Source: Muraenolepis orangiensis
Lineage: Eukaryota; Chordata; Actinopteri; Gadiformes; Muraenolepididae
Direction: 5' to 3'
DNA length: 64,000 bases
NCBI GenBank assembly: GCA_027704905.1
Contig: CM051004.1
Span: 4,014,628-4,078,627, forward strand
Of the stretch, positions 1 through 21,451 are shown one piece after another. The position numbers were made by a program, and so were the translations under genes. Under the pieces are notes generated by a model. That model was not told the DNA's origin, searched no databases, and saw nothing but the letters and a program-made list of their open reading frames with translations. Positions within the stretch are counted from its first letter, which is position 1. Each line of letters starts with the position of its first letter.

Positions 1-140
1 TCTCTCTCTCTACCTTTTTATCTGCCTCTCGTTACGTCTCTCTCCCTCCCTCTCTCCCGAGGACAGCGGTGAGAAGGAATGCTTGTGGTATTGTTCTTGA
101 ATGCAGCCCCAGGCCATGTACACAGAATACCCTTCTTCTC

Positions 141-275
<135 letters not shown>

Positions 276-762
276 CTTTTCCTCCACCTTCCACACCATT
301 TCCAAGCCCCAGACTCCACCCAAAGCCCTTCTCCCCTCCTCTTCTGTGTTTGGTCGTTATGCTTTGATTTAGATTCTGTTAACCTCTTCTTCACTCTGGT
401 GGGAGTGACGTTCCTCTACTGCTGTACAGAACCTCGATGTTGTATCCCCTGAACTCTTGTTCTACGCTGCTGGAGCTTCAGAACTCGGACAAGAACGTCT
501 AGTGCTTTGGGGTGTTTGACCATGACCAGAGAACAACAGTTGGAACAACAGCCCTAGAACAGCTTTTGCTGGCGAACAAATTGAGACAGTTCCAGTTCAA
601 CCCTTCCACGGAAGTCCTCCAGGCCCCAGAAAACCCCCCAGAAGAAGTGTTCCCAACACACACACACATTAAAGTGTGTTCATTAAAGCCATAATCACAG
701 TGTTTGAAGTCTTTCTCCTCAGGGTAAAGCAGAGTCAACAGGTGTTACCAGGGTCAGCACAC

Positions 763-819
763 CCTCCTCCTCCTCCTCCTCCTCCTCCTCCTCCTCCTCC
801 TCCTCCTCCTCCTCCTCCT
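763..819. repeat. (CCT)n microsatellite
   Basis: About 19 CCT units, polypurine/polypyrimidine. Confidence 0.95.
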
Positions 820-1130
820 GCTATCCACTTCATGTTTTAACCTCAATCCTTTATTTTATATAGGCAGCAAAACCGCTATTAAGTGCTGTCTTACTGGCTA
901 ACTCTTATCCTATAAGGGAAGAACTGTGTGTCAGTGAGTCACCGCTGAGCCAAGAGCAAGATGCCCCCCTCACCCCTACCTGCCCCTCAACGACATGGAT
1001 CGGAATTGAACTGTTGCTGTTGATTAAAGTGTCTGATAAATAATACAATATGAGTGTTGTGTGCCATGTAAGTATTTCCCGCACTTACATTGTGTGTGTT
1101 TCCCCTCCCCCTCCTCTTTGTACAATCCAG

Positions 1131-10603
<9,473 letters not shown>

Positions 10604-10789
10604 CTGGACCATTTATTTAGCCAGAACACACCCCCCCCAAACGCCCCCCCCTGCTTCCACAGCGTGTCCCCCCATCCCCTGGCTGCCATCCTCCCCATCC
10701 CCTCCGATTTTCCCGATGCCCTGACTGCCATCCCCTATCCTCCCCATCCCCACCCTGATTCCGTTCATCCCCCCTTTTTCCTCTGATCT

Positions 10790-11000
10790 TCCCTAATTCC
10801 CCCCCAATTCCCCCTGATTCCCCTGATTCCCCCTGATTCCCCTGATTCCCCTGATCCCCCTGATTCCCCCCAATTCCCCCCGATTCCCCTGATTCTCCCT
10901 GATTCCCCCCAATTCCCCCTGATCCCCCTGATTCCCCTGATTCCCCTGATTCCCCCTGATTCCCCCTGATTCCCCCTGATTCCCCTGATTCCCCCGCACA
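10790..11000 (+). repeat. CCCCTGATT minisatellite in tp63 3' UTR
   Basis: About 20 units of 9-11 bp (CCCCTGATT, CCCCCTGATT, CCCCCAATT). Antisense it reads as a Gly-Asn-Gln-Gly repeat, which is an artefact. Confidence 0.93.
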
Positions 11001-11044
11001 TCCCCCCCCCCCATTCCCCCATTTCAGTTCCAACCCGCTGAAAA

Positions 11045-11052
11045 CATTTCAA
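11045..11052 (+). promoter_or_regulatory. miR-203 8-mer seed match in tp63 3' UTR (site 1)
   Basis: CATTTCAA is complementary to nucleotides 2-8 of miR-203 (seed UGAAAUG), with the flanking A. Repression of p63 by miR-203 is established in mammalian skin. A 7-mer CATTTCA lies just upstream at 11020-11026. Confidence 0.6.
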
Positions 11053-11492
11053 TTGAAAATTCTGGTATTTCGCTTTCGTAAATGCTGAGAGCCAAATATG
11101 TATTGTTTTTTTTACCCTAAAAAAAGTTACTGATCTAAAAAAAGTGCACTTAATGTGTTGAGTGTTGGGGTCCCGCCCGGCGTCTGGGGAGACGGTCGTC
11201 TGTCGCGAGTCTAACGTGCATTTTGTTAAGTTTCGACGACTCGCTCTCGAGTTAAGCACTTAAGAAATGCGGCTGCAACAGTGTTTTGTTTCTATAGTTG
11301 TGTTGTTCTTTTTTTGTTTCATATTACACGAGTCCGGCGCGGTCGTAAAATAAGCCTTTCCGATGTAAAGCGTGACTGTGTGTACTGTGGAAATTTCTGG
11401 GTCGTGGGTGTATTCTGGTCTCTGGTGGCGGTAAAGGTTTAGTCGACTAATAACCGTCTCTCTGACCGCCGCCTCGGAGGTCAGACTGTAAA

Positions 11493-11500
11493 CATTTCAA
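11493..11500 (+). promoter_or_regulatory. miR-203 8-mer seed match in tp63 3' UTR (site 2)
   Basis: A second CATTTCAA. Further 7-mers lie at 12114-12120 and 12202-12208, the last at or beyond the expected cleavage point. Confidence 0.6.
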
Positions 11501-12180
11501 GAGCTTCCTCACCAAAGTGTTATTATGATGATGATGATGATGGTGGTGATAATGATGATGACGTGGTCCTCTTACCACTCTAGCTTCTGCTGCTGTGTGT
11601 TAGCCTGGCGGTTGCTTCTCTATGTTTGTTGCTGTCACACGGGCTACGTGCTACATGCTACGTGCTACGTGTGTGTGTGTGGGATTCCCAAGTGTTGTGT
11701 GGTTCAGGATCTCGTCGTTTCACGTATATCTCGCCTTCTCGGTCAGTGTTCGTAATGTTGTACTGAACTGAAACCATGTGTGTTGTTTCCCCATCATCCG
11801 TCTGTTCAGTCTTACTTCTTCGTTTTAAGAACCACATAGTTTTGGTAAAAGGTTTGTTTATTTGTATTTTTTTTTATTTCATAGCTGGCCAAAACATTTG
11901 ATATCACGTGTGTGTATATATACATTTTGTATAGCTATTTTCTAAAACATACGTAAAGAAAATACTTGATCTAGGTTAAGAGCAATGCCATGTGGATGTG
12001 AATATTGCGTTAACAGCGGAAATGATGTGTGTATTAATTGACAGTAATAGATATGTACCCTTTACTAGCATGATGTCCCACGTAGCGTTGGTCAAACCTT
12101 AGAAAGCATCTGCCATTTCATATTTTTGTACAATATATTGTAAATATGTTGCAATGTGGGCTATTTTGATATAAATCCAA

Positions 12181-12186
12181 AATAAA
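12181..12186 (+). terminator. tp63 poly(A) signal
   Basis: Canonical AATAAA at the end of an AT-rich UTR. The first downstream transposon sequence begins about 430 bases later. Confidence 0.75.
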
Positions 12187-12633
12187 TATACATACCTAAT
12201 GCATTTCATGGTCATGGGTATTATTTAACTTGACATAGAATGCCTTTGATTGAACTTGACTAATGTGATGTAAAGGTTTATAAAGTCCATGTTGGTCTGG
12301 TGTTGAGGTATACACTTGTCAATTAAGGAGAGGATAAAGCCAACCTTACCAATATTTTAGCCAGCGCATCTTTTCTATCCTTTACAACACGGGCCTAAAT
12401 CATCTCATGTGACGCTACTCAACCAATCAAATCGCTGCAGTCAGACTCCCACGGGCAGTTCAAACCCAGCTCGTCTCAATTGTTCCGTGGCAATTATTAA
12501 ATGTGGCAATGTGAAGCAGCACTACGAGATAAATCACACATCTTTTGAGCATTCATACCCACCGTAAATAGAATAAACAATCTAAGAGGCCAATATGATC
12601 CATCCACCAGAATCTTAACACATTAATTTATTA

Positions 12634-13800
12634 AGTCAAGTCAAGTCAAGTCAAGTTTATTGTCACAGTTTACACAAGTATAAAGCAGTGGGTGAAAATC
12701 TTATGTGCAATTCCCGACGACAGACAGCAGTTATAAAAATAAGGTAAAAGTGAATGCAGTTCATGGCTGGGGTGGGCAATGTCTTTTATGATGTGTTTGG
12801 CCAGGAGGGAGGGGAGCTCACCTCCAACAATATACTGGGCCGTCCGCACAACCCTTTGAAGCGCTCTGTGCTCGAGTGCGGTGCAGTTCCCGTACCAGGC
12901 GGTGATACACCCTGTAAGAACACTCTCGATGGTGCCGTTATAGAATGTTCTCAGGATGCGGGGGCCCATGCTGAATTTCCTCAGACGCCTGAGGAAATAC
13001 AGGCGTTGTTGGGCCCTTTTCACCACGTGTGTGGTGTGCATGGACCATGTGAGGTCCTCGGAGATGTGCACGCCGAGGAACTTGAAGCTGCTGACCCTCT
13101 CTACTGCAACACCGTCGATGGAGATAGGGCTGTGCTCTCCTCTCTGCTTCCTGAAGTCCACGATCAGCTCCTTGGTCTTCTTTACGTTGAGGGCGAGGCT
13201 GTTCTCCTGGCACCACTGCTCCAGCGATCCGACCTCCTCCCTGTAGGCTGTCTCATCGTCGCCGGCCCTCATCAGGCCCATCACTGTCGTGTCGTCAGCA
13301 AACTTGATGATGACGTTGGAGCTGTGCATAGCCATGCAGTCGTGGGTGTAGAGGGAGTAGAGGAGAGGGCTCAGCACGCATCCCTGGGGGGCTCCCGTGT
13401 TGAGGGTCAGTGGCTCTGAGGTGGTGCTGCCCATCCTCACCACCTGGCGGCGGTCCGACAGGAGGTCCCATATCCAGCTGCATGTGGATGGGGGCACGCC
13501 TAGACCTCTAAGCTTGGTGTCGAGCTTGGCAGGAACTATCGTGTTGAACGCTGAGCTGTAGTCCACAAACAGCATTCGCACATAACAGTTCTTTCCCCCC
13601 AGGTGGGAAAGGGCAGTGTGGAGGGCCATGGCAATTGTGTCGTCCGTGGATCTGTTTTGACAATATGCAAATTGCCATGGGTCCAGCGTGGCAGGTAACA
13701 CGGAGCAAATAAAGTCCTTGACCAACCTCTCGAAGCATTTGCTGACAATCGAGGTGAGGGCTACAGGTCTATAGTCATTCAGGCATGTTACCTTTGGTTG
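12634..13800 (-). mobile_element. Non-LTR retrotransposon, 5'-truncated (family A, L2/CR1-like)
   Basis: Minus-strand 3' half of a LINE. Reverse transcriptase motifs are visible: FVDYSSAFNTI, GAPQGCVLSPLLYSLYTHD and KFADDTTVMGL (FADD active site), followed by LALNVKKTKELIVDF and FKFLGVHI. The element 3' end is on the left, with a (TCAAG)n tail at 12634-12656 as seen on this strand. The main open frame, 12670-13725, is a 351-codon fragment; the remaining 5' part is lost near 13800. It is nearly identical to the larger copy at 36209-39395, so it is young. I place it in the CR1/Jockey superfamily; L2 versus Rex1 is uncertain. Confidence 0.9.
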
Positions 13801-13959
13801 TTTAGGGATAATGTGTTAATGTTAATATATTCTGGATTTTGATGATTATCTATGGGTCATTGGTTGGGTGTTACACTTTTAGTTACTTTACGAAGATTTC
13901 AAATGTGTTCTGAATAGTTGCTCATTCAAAACGAGAGTCAACACACGATGTCCCAGCAG

Positions 13960-14345
13960 ACCGTATGGGCACAGTGCTATACTATACTATGTCTTGTCCG
14001 AAGACAGGCACCTGCCTCTTATGGTGGTTGGCCTTTGACAGGGTTCGGTCGGGCCTTATGTTTAGGGTTCTGGAAAGGTTAGGCTTCAGGGTGGTTGTCT
14101 ACATTGTACACTGGTGTGAGGAGCATGGTTTCGGTTCACCTCGGGAAGGCCTTCAGGTTGCACTCAGGGATAAGACAGGGATGTCCGCTCTCACCGCTGC
14201 TCTACATTCTTAACTTAGATCTAATGCAGACGACACCACACTGCTGCTGGACAGTGATGCATGTCTGCTTTGAGCTTTGGAGATCTTCCAGGATTTTGGT
14301 CTGGCAGCCGGAGCAAAATTAAATTGTGCCAAGTCTTCGGTCAAG
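13960..14345 (+). mobile_element. L1/Tx1-type LINE reverse transcriptase fragment
   Basis: Broken + strand remnant. FDRV..LMFRVLERLGF, LYTGVRSMVSV, HSGIRQGCPLSPLLYILNLD and a downstream frame with DDTTLLL are typical of L1-type reverse transcriptase, distinct from the flanking L2-like elements. Frameshifts and lack of ends make it dead. Confidence 0.7.
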
Positions 14346-14755
14346 TTTCCACTGTGGTCAATGAACAGCAGTCTGATGTAGGTGTCCCTCCTGTCTAGGT
14401 GCTCCAGGGCCGTCTGTAGTGACAGGGAGATGGCGTGGTCTACAGACCTGTTCGTTCTGTATGCAAACTGGAGTGGGTCTAGGGACTGAGGGATGGAAAA
14501 GTTAATTGTGTGACATGACTAGTTTCTCCAGACACTTCATGGCTATAGGTGTTAAAGCCACTGGACGATAATCATTGAGGCTTCTTACCTTGGTCTTTTT
14601 GAGTAACGGCACAATTTAAAGCACGCTGGGACGACTTAGACTGTTTCAGTGATGGTGAACACACAACAAACCAGTTGGTCAGCGCAGGTCTTGAAGACAC
14701 GGGATGGAACTCCATCTGGGCCGGCTGCCTTCTCTATCATAACATTGTCCTCCAT
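14346..14755 (-). mobile_element. LINE fragment (family C, L2/CR1-like)
   Basis: Minus-strand piece matching the middle of the reverse transcriptase copy at 27445-29345 (the part encoding LLFIDYSSAF through the KAAGPDG region). Degraded by indels. Confidence 0.8.
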
Positions 14756-15560
14756 ATTACATTACATTACATTACAGTCATTTAGCAGACGCTTTTATCC
14801 AAAGCGACTTACAATAGTGTGTTTCAACAAAGGTTTAAAGGTAAGAGAACAACTCGTCACCAGAAGTCAAAAGTGCATTTCATTTCTAACAAGTTTCCAA
14901 GAACTGAACCAGTGCTCAGGTAGAAATACAATAAGTTCAGGTAAAAGTACAGTAAGGGAAAAGTAAAATAAGTTGGCAAACAATATATAACAATATCTAC
15001 CTATCTATAATATCTAATCTACTTAGATAATCGACTTAGCGCTACGAGGAAGGATCCGGGAAGTGCGTCCTGAAGAGATGGGTTTTCAGCCTGCAGCGGA
15101 AGATGGGCAGTGACTCTGCAGTCCTGACATCCATGGGGAGTTTGTTCCAGCAAAATTGGGGCCAGGACGGAGAACAGCCGTGACCGCGTAGATCGGCCAC
15201 AAGGGCCCCTAAGCGAGGGGGCAAGGATGGCCCGAAGAAGCAGAGCGAAGTGGACAGGTTGGGATGTAGGGCTTGACCATTGCCTGGAGGTAGGCTGGTG
15301 CAGTACCTTTTACTGCCTTGTAGGCTAGCACCAAGGTCTTGAACTGGATGCGAGCAGCTACAGGGAGCCAGGGTAGAGTCTGAAGGAGGGTAGATGTGTG
15401 GGAGTACTTGGGGCGATTGAACACCAGGCGAGCTGCAGCTTTCTGAATGAGCTCCAGGGGCCTGATGGAAAATTCCGGGGAGCCAGCAAGGAGGGAGTTG
15501 CAGTAGTCCAGCCAGGAGATGACAAGAGCCTGGATGAGCACCTGTGTAGCCTTTTACATT
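14755..15560 (-). mobile_element. LINE 3' end with TTACA tail (I/Nimb-like)
   Basis: Minus-strand C-terminal LINE segment: WLDYCNSLLAGSPE, LIQKAAARLVFNRPK and LPWLPVAARIQFKTL are typical of the post-RT domain. The 3' end at 14755 carries (ATTAC)n followed by CATTTAGCAGACGCTTTTAT, a very common fish repeat end. It has inserted between parts of older family C sequence. Confidence 0.75.
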
Positions 15561-15564
15561 ACAT

Positions 15565-15910
15565 TACACTATCATACTTTTGCTGGACTTTCTGGACTCA
15601 TTACAGTTACTGCACTGTTCTGCACTTTACTGCACAGTATTTGTGATGCTGCTGCACTACTGGCACTTTAAAATGCTGTTTAAATGTTTTTTGCACAATT
15701 CAACACATGTACATATCGTCCATGAGTCACTTTATTGTTATTTTTATTGTTGTTCTGATTGTGTACAATATTGTTATAGTATAGTGTTGTATATGTATAG
15801 TACATTGTATAGCATATAGTGTTAAACTGTAGGTCATTCATACTGTGGGAGGGAATGGGAAGTGAGCATTCCATTGTACTTCATGAATCTTGAATATTTT
15901 ATATTCAAGA
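15565..15910 (+). mobile_element. LINE 3' UTR fragment (family C)
   Basis: Matches the 3' end seen at 35870-36000 (CATACTTTGCTGGACTTTC, GCACAATTCAACACATG, ATATCGTCCAT). Plus orientation, with no coding part. Confidence 0.75.
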
Positions 15911-16386
15911 TTCCTTCTCTAGAGGTGTGTATGTTTTTTTTAATTAAATAGGATAATTTTATTCTATTTTAATTCCCTCTTCATCTCACTTATCATTTAT
16001 TGAGCCTAGTGCCTTGCCGGGCCCTCCACAGGTGTCCTCCGACCCGGTCTGTCCGGCTCCTTACCAGGCCTGGCACTTGCCTGTTTCCTTCCATCTCCCT
16101 TTGTGGAAACAAATAAATATGAATAAATATAAATAAGAATCCAAATAAGCATGATGACCAACTTGCCTGTGCTCTGCTCCTTTCTCACACCTCCACTGCT
16201 CCTGACTCTCCTCCAATGTTATCCCTGTCAAGAACGAAAAATCTAAAATCGAATCAATTATCTTATAAAACACAATAAAAAAGGATGGGTGAGGGTGTGC
16301 CAGTGCACTGAGAGTCACTGTACTAACAGGAATATATATACAACACAAAATCCTAACCCCCCTTAACCGTTATAACCTGGTCCTGT
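15911..16386. other. Intergenic sequence upstream of trmt13
   Basis: No gene or clear transposon recognised. A GC-rich block at 16010-16090 sits in otherwise AT-rich DNA. Confidence 0.5.
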
Positions 16387-16646
16387 AGCGAGGGGGTATA
16401 ACCCGGTCTAGAGGGCGGTATAACCCGGTCCAGTAGGTGGCGGTATAACCCGGTCCAGTAGATGGTGGTATCACCTGGACCAGTAGGTGGCGGTATAACA
16501 CGGTCCAGTAGATGGTGGTATCACCTGGACCAGTAGGTGGCGGTATAACCCGGTCCAGTAGATGGTGGTATCACCTGGACCAGTAGGTGGCGGTATAACC
16601 CGGTCCAGTAGATGGTGGTATCACCTGGACCAGTAGGTGGCGGTAT
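16387..16646 (+). repeat. 25/50-bp minisatellite of CTCF-like motifs
   Basis: A 50-bp unit made of two 25-bp half units. CCAGTAGGTGGCGG occurs at 16430, 16480, 16530, 16580 and 16630 (exact 50-bp period), and CCAGTAGATGGTGG midway at 16455, 16505, 16555 and 16605. The first form fits the CTCF core consensus CCASYAGRKGGCRS at every position; the second misses by one base. All are in the same orientation, ending about 150 bases before the trmt13 start codon. Confidence 0.85.
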
Positions 16647-16796
16647 ACTCCTTTCCTTTCCTTGGGAATGTCCATTAATCACAAAGAAGAAGAGGAAGGT
16701 TCGCGACGTGTGAGCGTGGATGTAGAATAATACAGACATTATATTATCTCAATAACTTTATATATAATAACCTTTGAGAAACACTTAAAGGTCGTA
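16647..16796 (+). promoter_or_regulatory. trmt13: trmt13 proximal promoter / 5' UTR
   Basis: Stretch between the repeat and the ATG. It has TTCCTTTCC, AAAGAAGAAGAGG (16683-16695) and a CpG-bearing TTCGCGACGTGTGAGCG. No TATA box is at a convincing position. Confidence 0.5.
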
Positions 16797-19700
16797 ATGT
16801 CAGGCGACTCTCATATTCCTGGTCGTTGTCGCTTCTTCGTCGAGAGGAAAAAACGCTTTTGTAAAATGATCGTTGGAAGTGGAAACTTGTATTGTGGCGA
16901 ACACGCCTACGTGGTAAGATATATCATATTGATTATTATAATATACCAGGTATACACACACACACACACACCCTAACACGCCTACGTGGTAAGATATATC
17001 ATATTGATTATTATAATATACCAGGTATACACACACACACACACACACCCTAACACGCCTACGTGGTAAGATATATCATATTGATTATTATAATATACCA
17101 GGTATACACACACACACACACACACCCTAACACGCCTACGTGGTAAGATATATCATATTGATTATTATAATATACCAGGTATACACACACCCTAACACGA
17201 AAAAAGCAAGAACTGTTTTGAAATCACAACCATTAATTGATGAATTTATGAATTTATGAATTGATATGCTTGTTGCAATGCCGTCTGATTCCGTTATTTG
17301 TTGTTTAGGAGAATGGAAACTCAAGACGAAGAATACCATGTCCACTTGATCCAAAACAGTAAGCTATGTGTTCTGGCACAATAACTAAATAATCTAAATC
17401 ATTTGCCATTAGGATACTGGATGATACAATCCTACCCTGCCAACACACACAGACTACTTCTTAGAATACATATCTGACGGCGGTGAGATTCAAGATGTTT
17501 TAATTGCCATTTGCAACAAGTACAAATTAATGCTTACTCCTCATTCCTTCCCCTAGTATGAATTTCCTACAACAATACTATACTAAACTATACAATACTA
17601 TACTGTAGACAACACTATATAGTACCCATGATATGCTATACTATAAACAGCACTATATACGATACTATACTACTACTGCTGTACTATACTTTATAATATA
17701 CAACACTATACTATAACAATACTGTACACAATAAAAAAAACACTAAAGTGACTGATGGATGATATATATATGTATGTATATATGTATATATGTATGTATA
17801 TGGTGAATTGTGCAAAAAACATTTTAAAGTGCCAGCAGTGCAGCAGCCTCATGGATACAGTACAGTGCAGTACAGTGCAGTACAGTGTAGTACAGTGCAG
17901 TACAGTACAGTGCAGTACAGTGCAGTACAGTGCAGTACAGTGTAGTACAGTGCAGTACAGTACAGTGCAGTACAGTACAGTGCAGTGCAGTGCAGTGCAG
18001 TACAGTACAGTGCAGTGCAGTGCAGTGCAGTGCAGTACAGTACAGTGCAGTTACTGTAATGAGTTCAAAAAGTCCAAAGTATGATAGTGTAATGTAATAT
18101 GAATGACAATGTTATGATAGTGGCAGCACTCCTAGCAGTTATTCATACTTGATCATCTGATTGCTGTACATAATCCAGATGGGGGTGCCCAGAGGTCCCC
18201 CAGTTTCAGGACCAGCTTGGGTTAGAGGGTTTTGGTAGGGTTATGGTAGGATTATTGTACTGAGAGAGGGTTAGGTTAGGGTACTGAAAGAGGGTTAGGG
18301 TAGGATTAGGGTACTGAGAGAGGGAGGAGGGTTAGGGTACTGTTGTAGCTAGTCGCCTAACCCTTGAAAGGTTTCCTTGTGGTTTTACATTTCAGAGGTG
18401 TAAATCAATAAAAAAGGTTCTAGATTAAACCATGAATAATTTATGAATACATATATGATAGTGAGAGTGGTAGCATAAGTATGCATTAATCAATATATTC
18501 CAAAAATACATAATCTAGTTATCATTAATCAATATATTCCAAAAATACATAATCTAGTTATCATTAATAAATATATGTAATAAATGCATAATCTAGTATG
18601 CATTAATCATGTTTTTCAATAAATACATAGTCTAGTATGCATTGATACATATATTCAATAAATACATCATCTAGAATGCATTAATAAATATATTCTCTGA
18701 ATACATAATCTAGTATGCATTAATCTATATATTCAATAAATTCATAATCTGGTATGTATAATCAATATATTCTCTGAATACTAATTTAGTATGCATATAA
18801 ATACAATACAATCAATACATAATGTAGTATTTGCTCCTTGACGGTGTTGTTTCTTTGCTGCTCAGCACTGTGTTTGAAGAGCGACTATCCAAACATCTAC
18901 AGAAGTGCAACTCCAGAGAAAAAACAAAACCTGTAAGTGGAATTTAAAAATATAGAGATACTTATTTCAAATATTGAATTGGATTATATTATTATTGAGT
19001 TATGCTTACGACCTTTGAATTTAGGTATACTATGAAAAAAATATCAACGCTGGATCAGGAGATGAAGACTCAGCGGAGCATCAGGTAATGCCTGCTGGAG
19101 ATGAGGGTCGTAATTAAGACCGTAATACAGATCACAATAGGGATGATAGTACTAGAGTTAATGATGGTAATTAAGACCGTAATAGAGATCACAATAGGGA
19201 TGATAGTACTAGAGTTAATGATGGTAATTATGACAGTAATACAGATCACAATAGGGATGATAGTACTAGAGTTAATGATGGTAATTAAGACCGTAATACA
19301 GATCACAATAGGATGATAGTACTAGAGTTAATGATGGTAATTATGACAGTAATACAGATCACAATAGGGATGATAGTACTAGAGTTAATGATGGTAATTA
19401 AGACCGTAATACAGATCACAATAGGGATGATAGTACTAGAGTTAATGATGGTAATTATGACAGTAATACAGATCACAATAGGGATGATAGTACTAGAGTT
19501 AATGATGGTAATTATGACCGTAATACAGATCACAATAGGGATGATAGTACTAGAGTTAATGATGGTAATTATGACAGTAATACAGATCACAATAGGATGA
19601 TAGTACTAGAGTTAATGATCGTAATTATGACAGTAATAGAGATAATGATAGTAATAGAGATAATGATAGTAATAGAGATAATGATTGTAATAACGATAGT

Positions 19701-21420
19701 AATACAGATAATGATTGAAATAATGATTTAAATATAGATAATGATAGTTATGATTGTTATTGAGATAATCACAGTAAGAATGAAAGTAATAAGAGATAAT
19801 TATAGTAATGACGATTGAAATAGGGAAAATGATAGTAATAATGATGGATAATGATAGTACTTCAGATAATGATAGGAATAATGATTGTAGTACAGTTAAT
19901 GATGGTAGTAATGATTGTAATAGAGATAACGATGACATCGTCTGGATGCAATATTGAAATTAATATTAATTTTATAAAGGTGGCTTTGGGACAACGCTCA
20001 AAAGCAGAATTAGATGTACACCTGGGAAAGCTGAAAGAAGCCGTTAAAGGTAGGATCTTTAATTATTGTTTGGATGTGGCCAGTGTGTGTTGAGAAAATT
20101 GTGACTAAGACTCCCCGTGGTGAGACTTGACTTGGGCTCCCTGCTGTGAGACTTGACTTGGGCTCCCTGCTGTGTGCGTCAGTGCTAAATGACTGTAATG
20201 TAATGTAATGTTTTAGGGTCTTTCTGATACAGGGTTAGGGGCTCTATCTGATGCAGGGTTAGGGGCTCTATCTGATGCAGGGTTAGGGGCTCTATCTGAT
20301 ACAGGGTTAGGGTCCCCAGCTGATGCTGTTTCTCTCTATTTAGCACTTGGGAAGCTGGAAGACGGGGTTCTTTCCCATCCTGTCTTGTCTGAAGAACTTG
20401 ACAACCCAAACAATGGTGATTCTGCATTAAAACACCTGAAGCAACAGGTACAACCATAAGCCTAAAGGCCTATTAATAGTTTGTTAACTCACTAACTAGA
20501 GGTATCCAACTAACCCTTGTTAGTTGTATCCGACAATGATTAACCAACTTTCCCGAAACAGGCGTCCATATTAGGAAACATGGAGGAGATTGGATTGCTG
20601 GGATCCGACAGATGTTTTGTGGAGTTTGGAGCTGGGAAAGGAAAACTATCTCACTGGATCCACGAAGCCATGAAAGAACAGAACAACTATCACTTTCTCC
20701 TGGTGGAAAGATCTAGCACGCGCTTTAAGGTCCAAAGCATCTCTTATTATTGTCATCTCGTATTTCATGTATTCCCGTGTAATCTAGTCACAGCAGGGTA
20801 GGCTAGTGAGCTGGCTAACAGATTGATTTAGCTGTAATCAGAAGCTTGGGGACAGTCTTGGGATCCAAATGGATTTTAATTAATTTATCCAAGCTAGGTT
20901 TGTATTTGTACAACAATCTCCATGGTTACAGACTTTTGAGATAGTCATCTCCATGGCTACAGTCTGTTGAGATAGTCATCTCCATGGTTACAGTCTGTTG
21001 AGATAGTCATCTCCATGGTAACAGACTGAGATAGTCATCTCCATGGTTACAGACAGATAGTCATCTCCATGGTTACAGTCTGTTGAGATAGTCATCTCCA
21101 TGGTTACAGACTGTTGAGATAATCATCTCCATGGTTACAGACTGTTGAGATAATCATCTCCATGGGTGCAGGTGAACATTAAACATGATTTAAGCAGGAC
21201 TTTAAAGTAGTTTGCTCACTCTTCTAAATGGTGGTATATCATGAGGTCTCATGTAGAACTATTTGGTGGAGAATGAAGTTGATTATTATTATTCTATCAT
21301 GTTATATACTTATATCACTAATTCTATCACTGTTTGGTGAAGAGTGAAGCTGATTGTTGTTATTATTATTATATATTATATACTAATTATTTTACTGGTG
21401 AAGAGTGAAGCTGATTATTA

Positions 21421-21451
<31 letters not shown>

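Larger units (their letters stand above)
10604..12216 (+). other. tp63: tp63 3' UTR
   Basis: Untranslated tail from the TGA at 10601-10603 to just past the AATAAA at 12181-12186. The first 400 bases are very C-rich and contain a CCCCTGATT-type tandem repeat. The remainder is AT-rich with UGUA elements near 12128 and 12140. Five CATTTCA heptamers (miR-203 seed matches) are present. The glycine-rich antisense frames over 10617-11259 are by-products of the C-rich repeat. Confidence 0.85.

Noticed and set aside
10617..11259. Antisense collagen-like Gly-Asn-Gln-Gly frames
   Set aside because: By-product of the CCCCTGATT repeat in the tp63 3' UTR.
12670..13725. 351-codon minus-strand frame as a host gene
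   Set aside because: Reverse transcriptase of a LINE with sister copies in the window.
19070..19600. Hydrophobic Ile/Val repeat proteins on both strands
   Set aside because: The 57-58-bp minisatellite is open on both strands; no start context or family.
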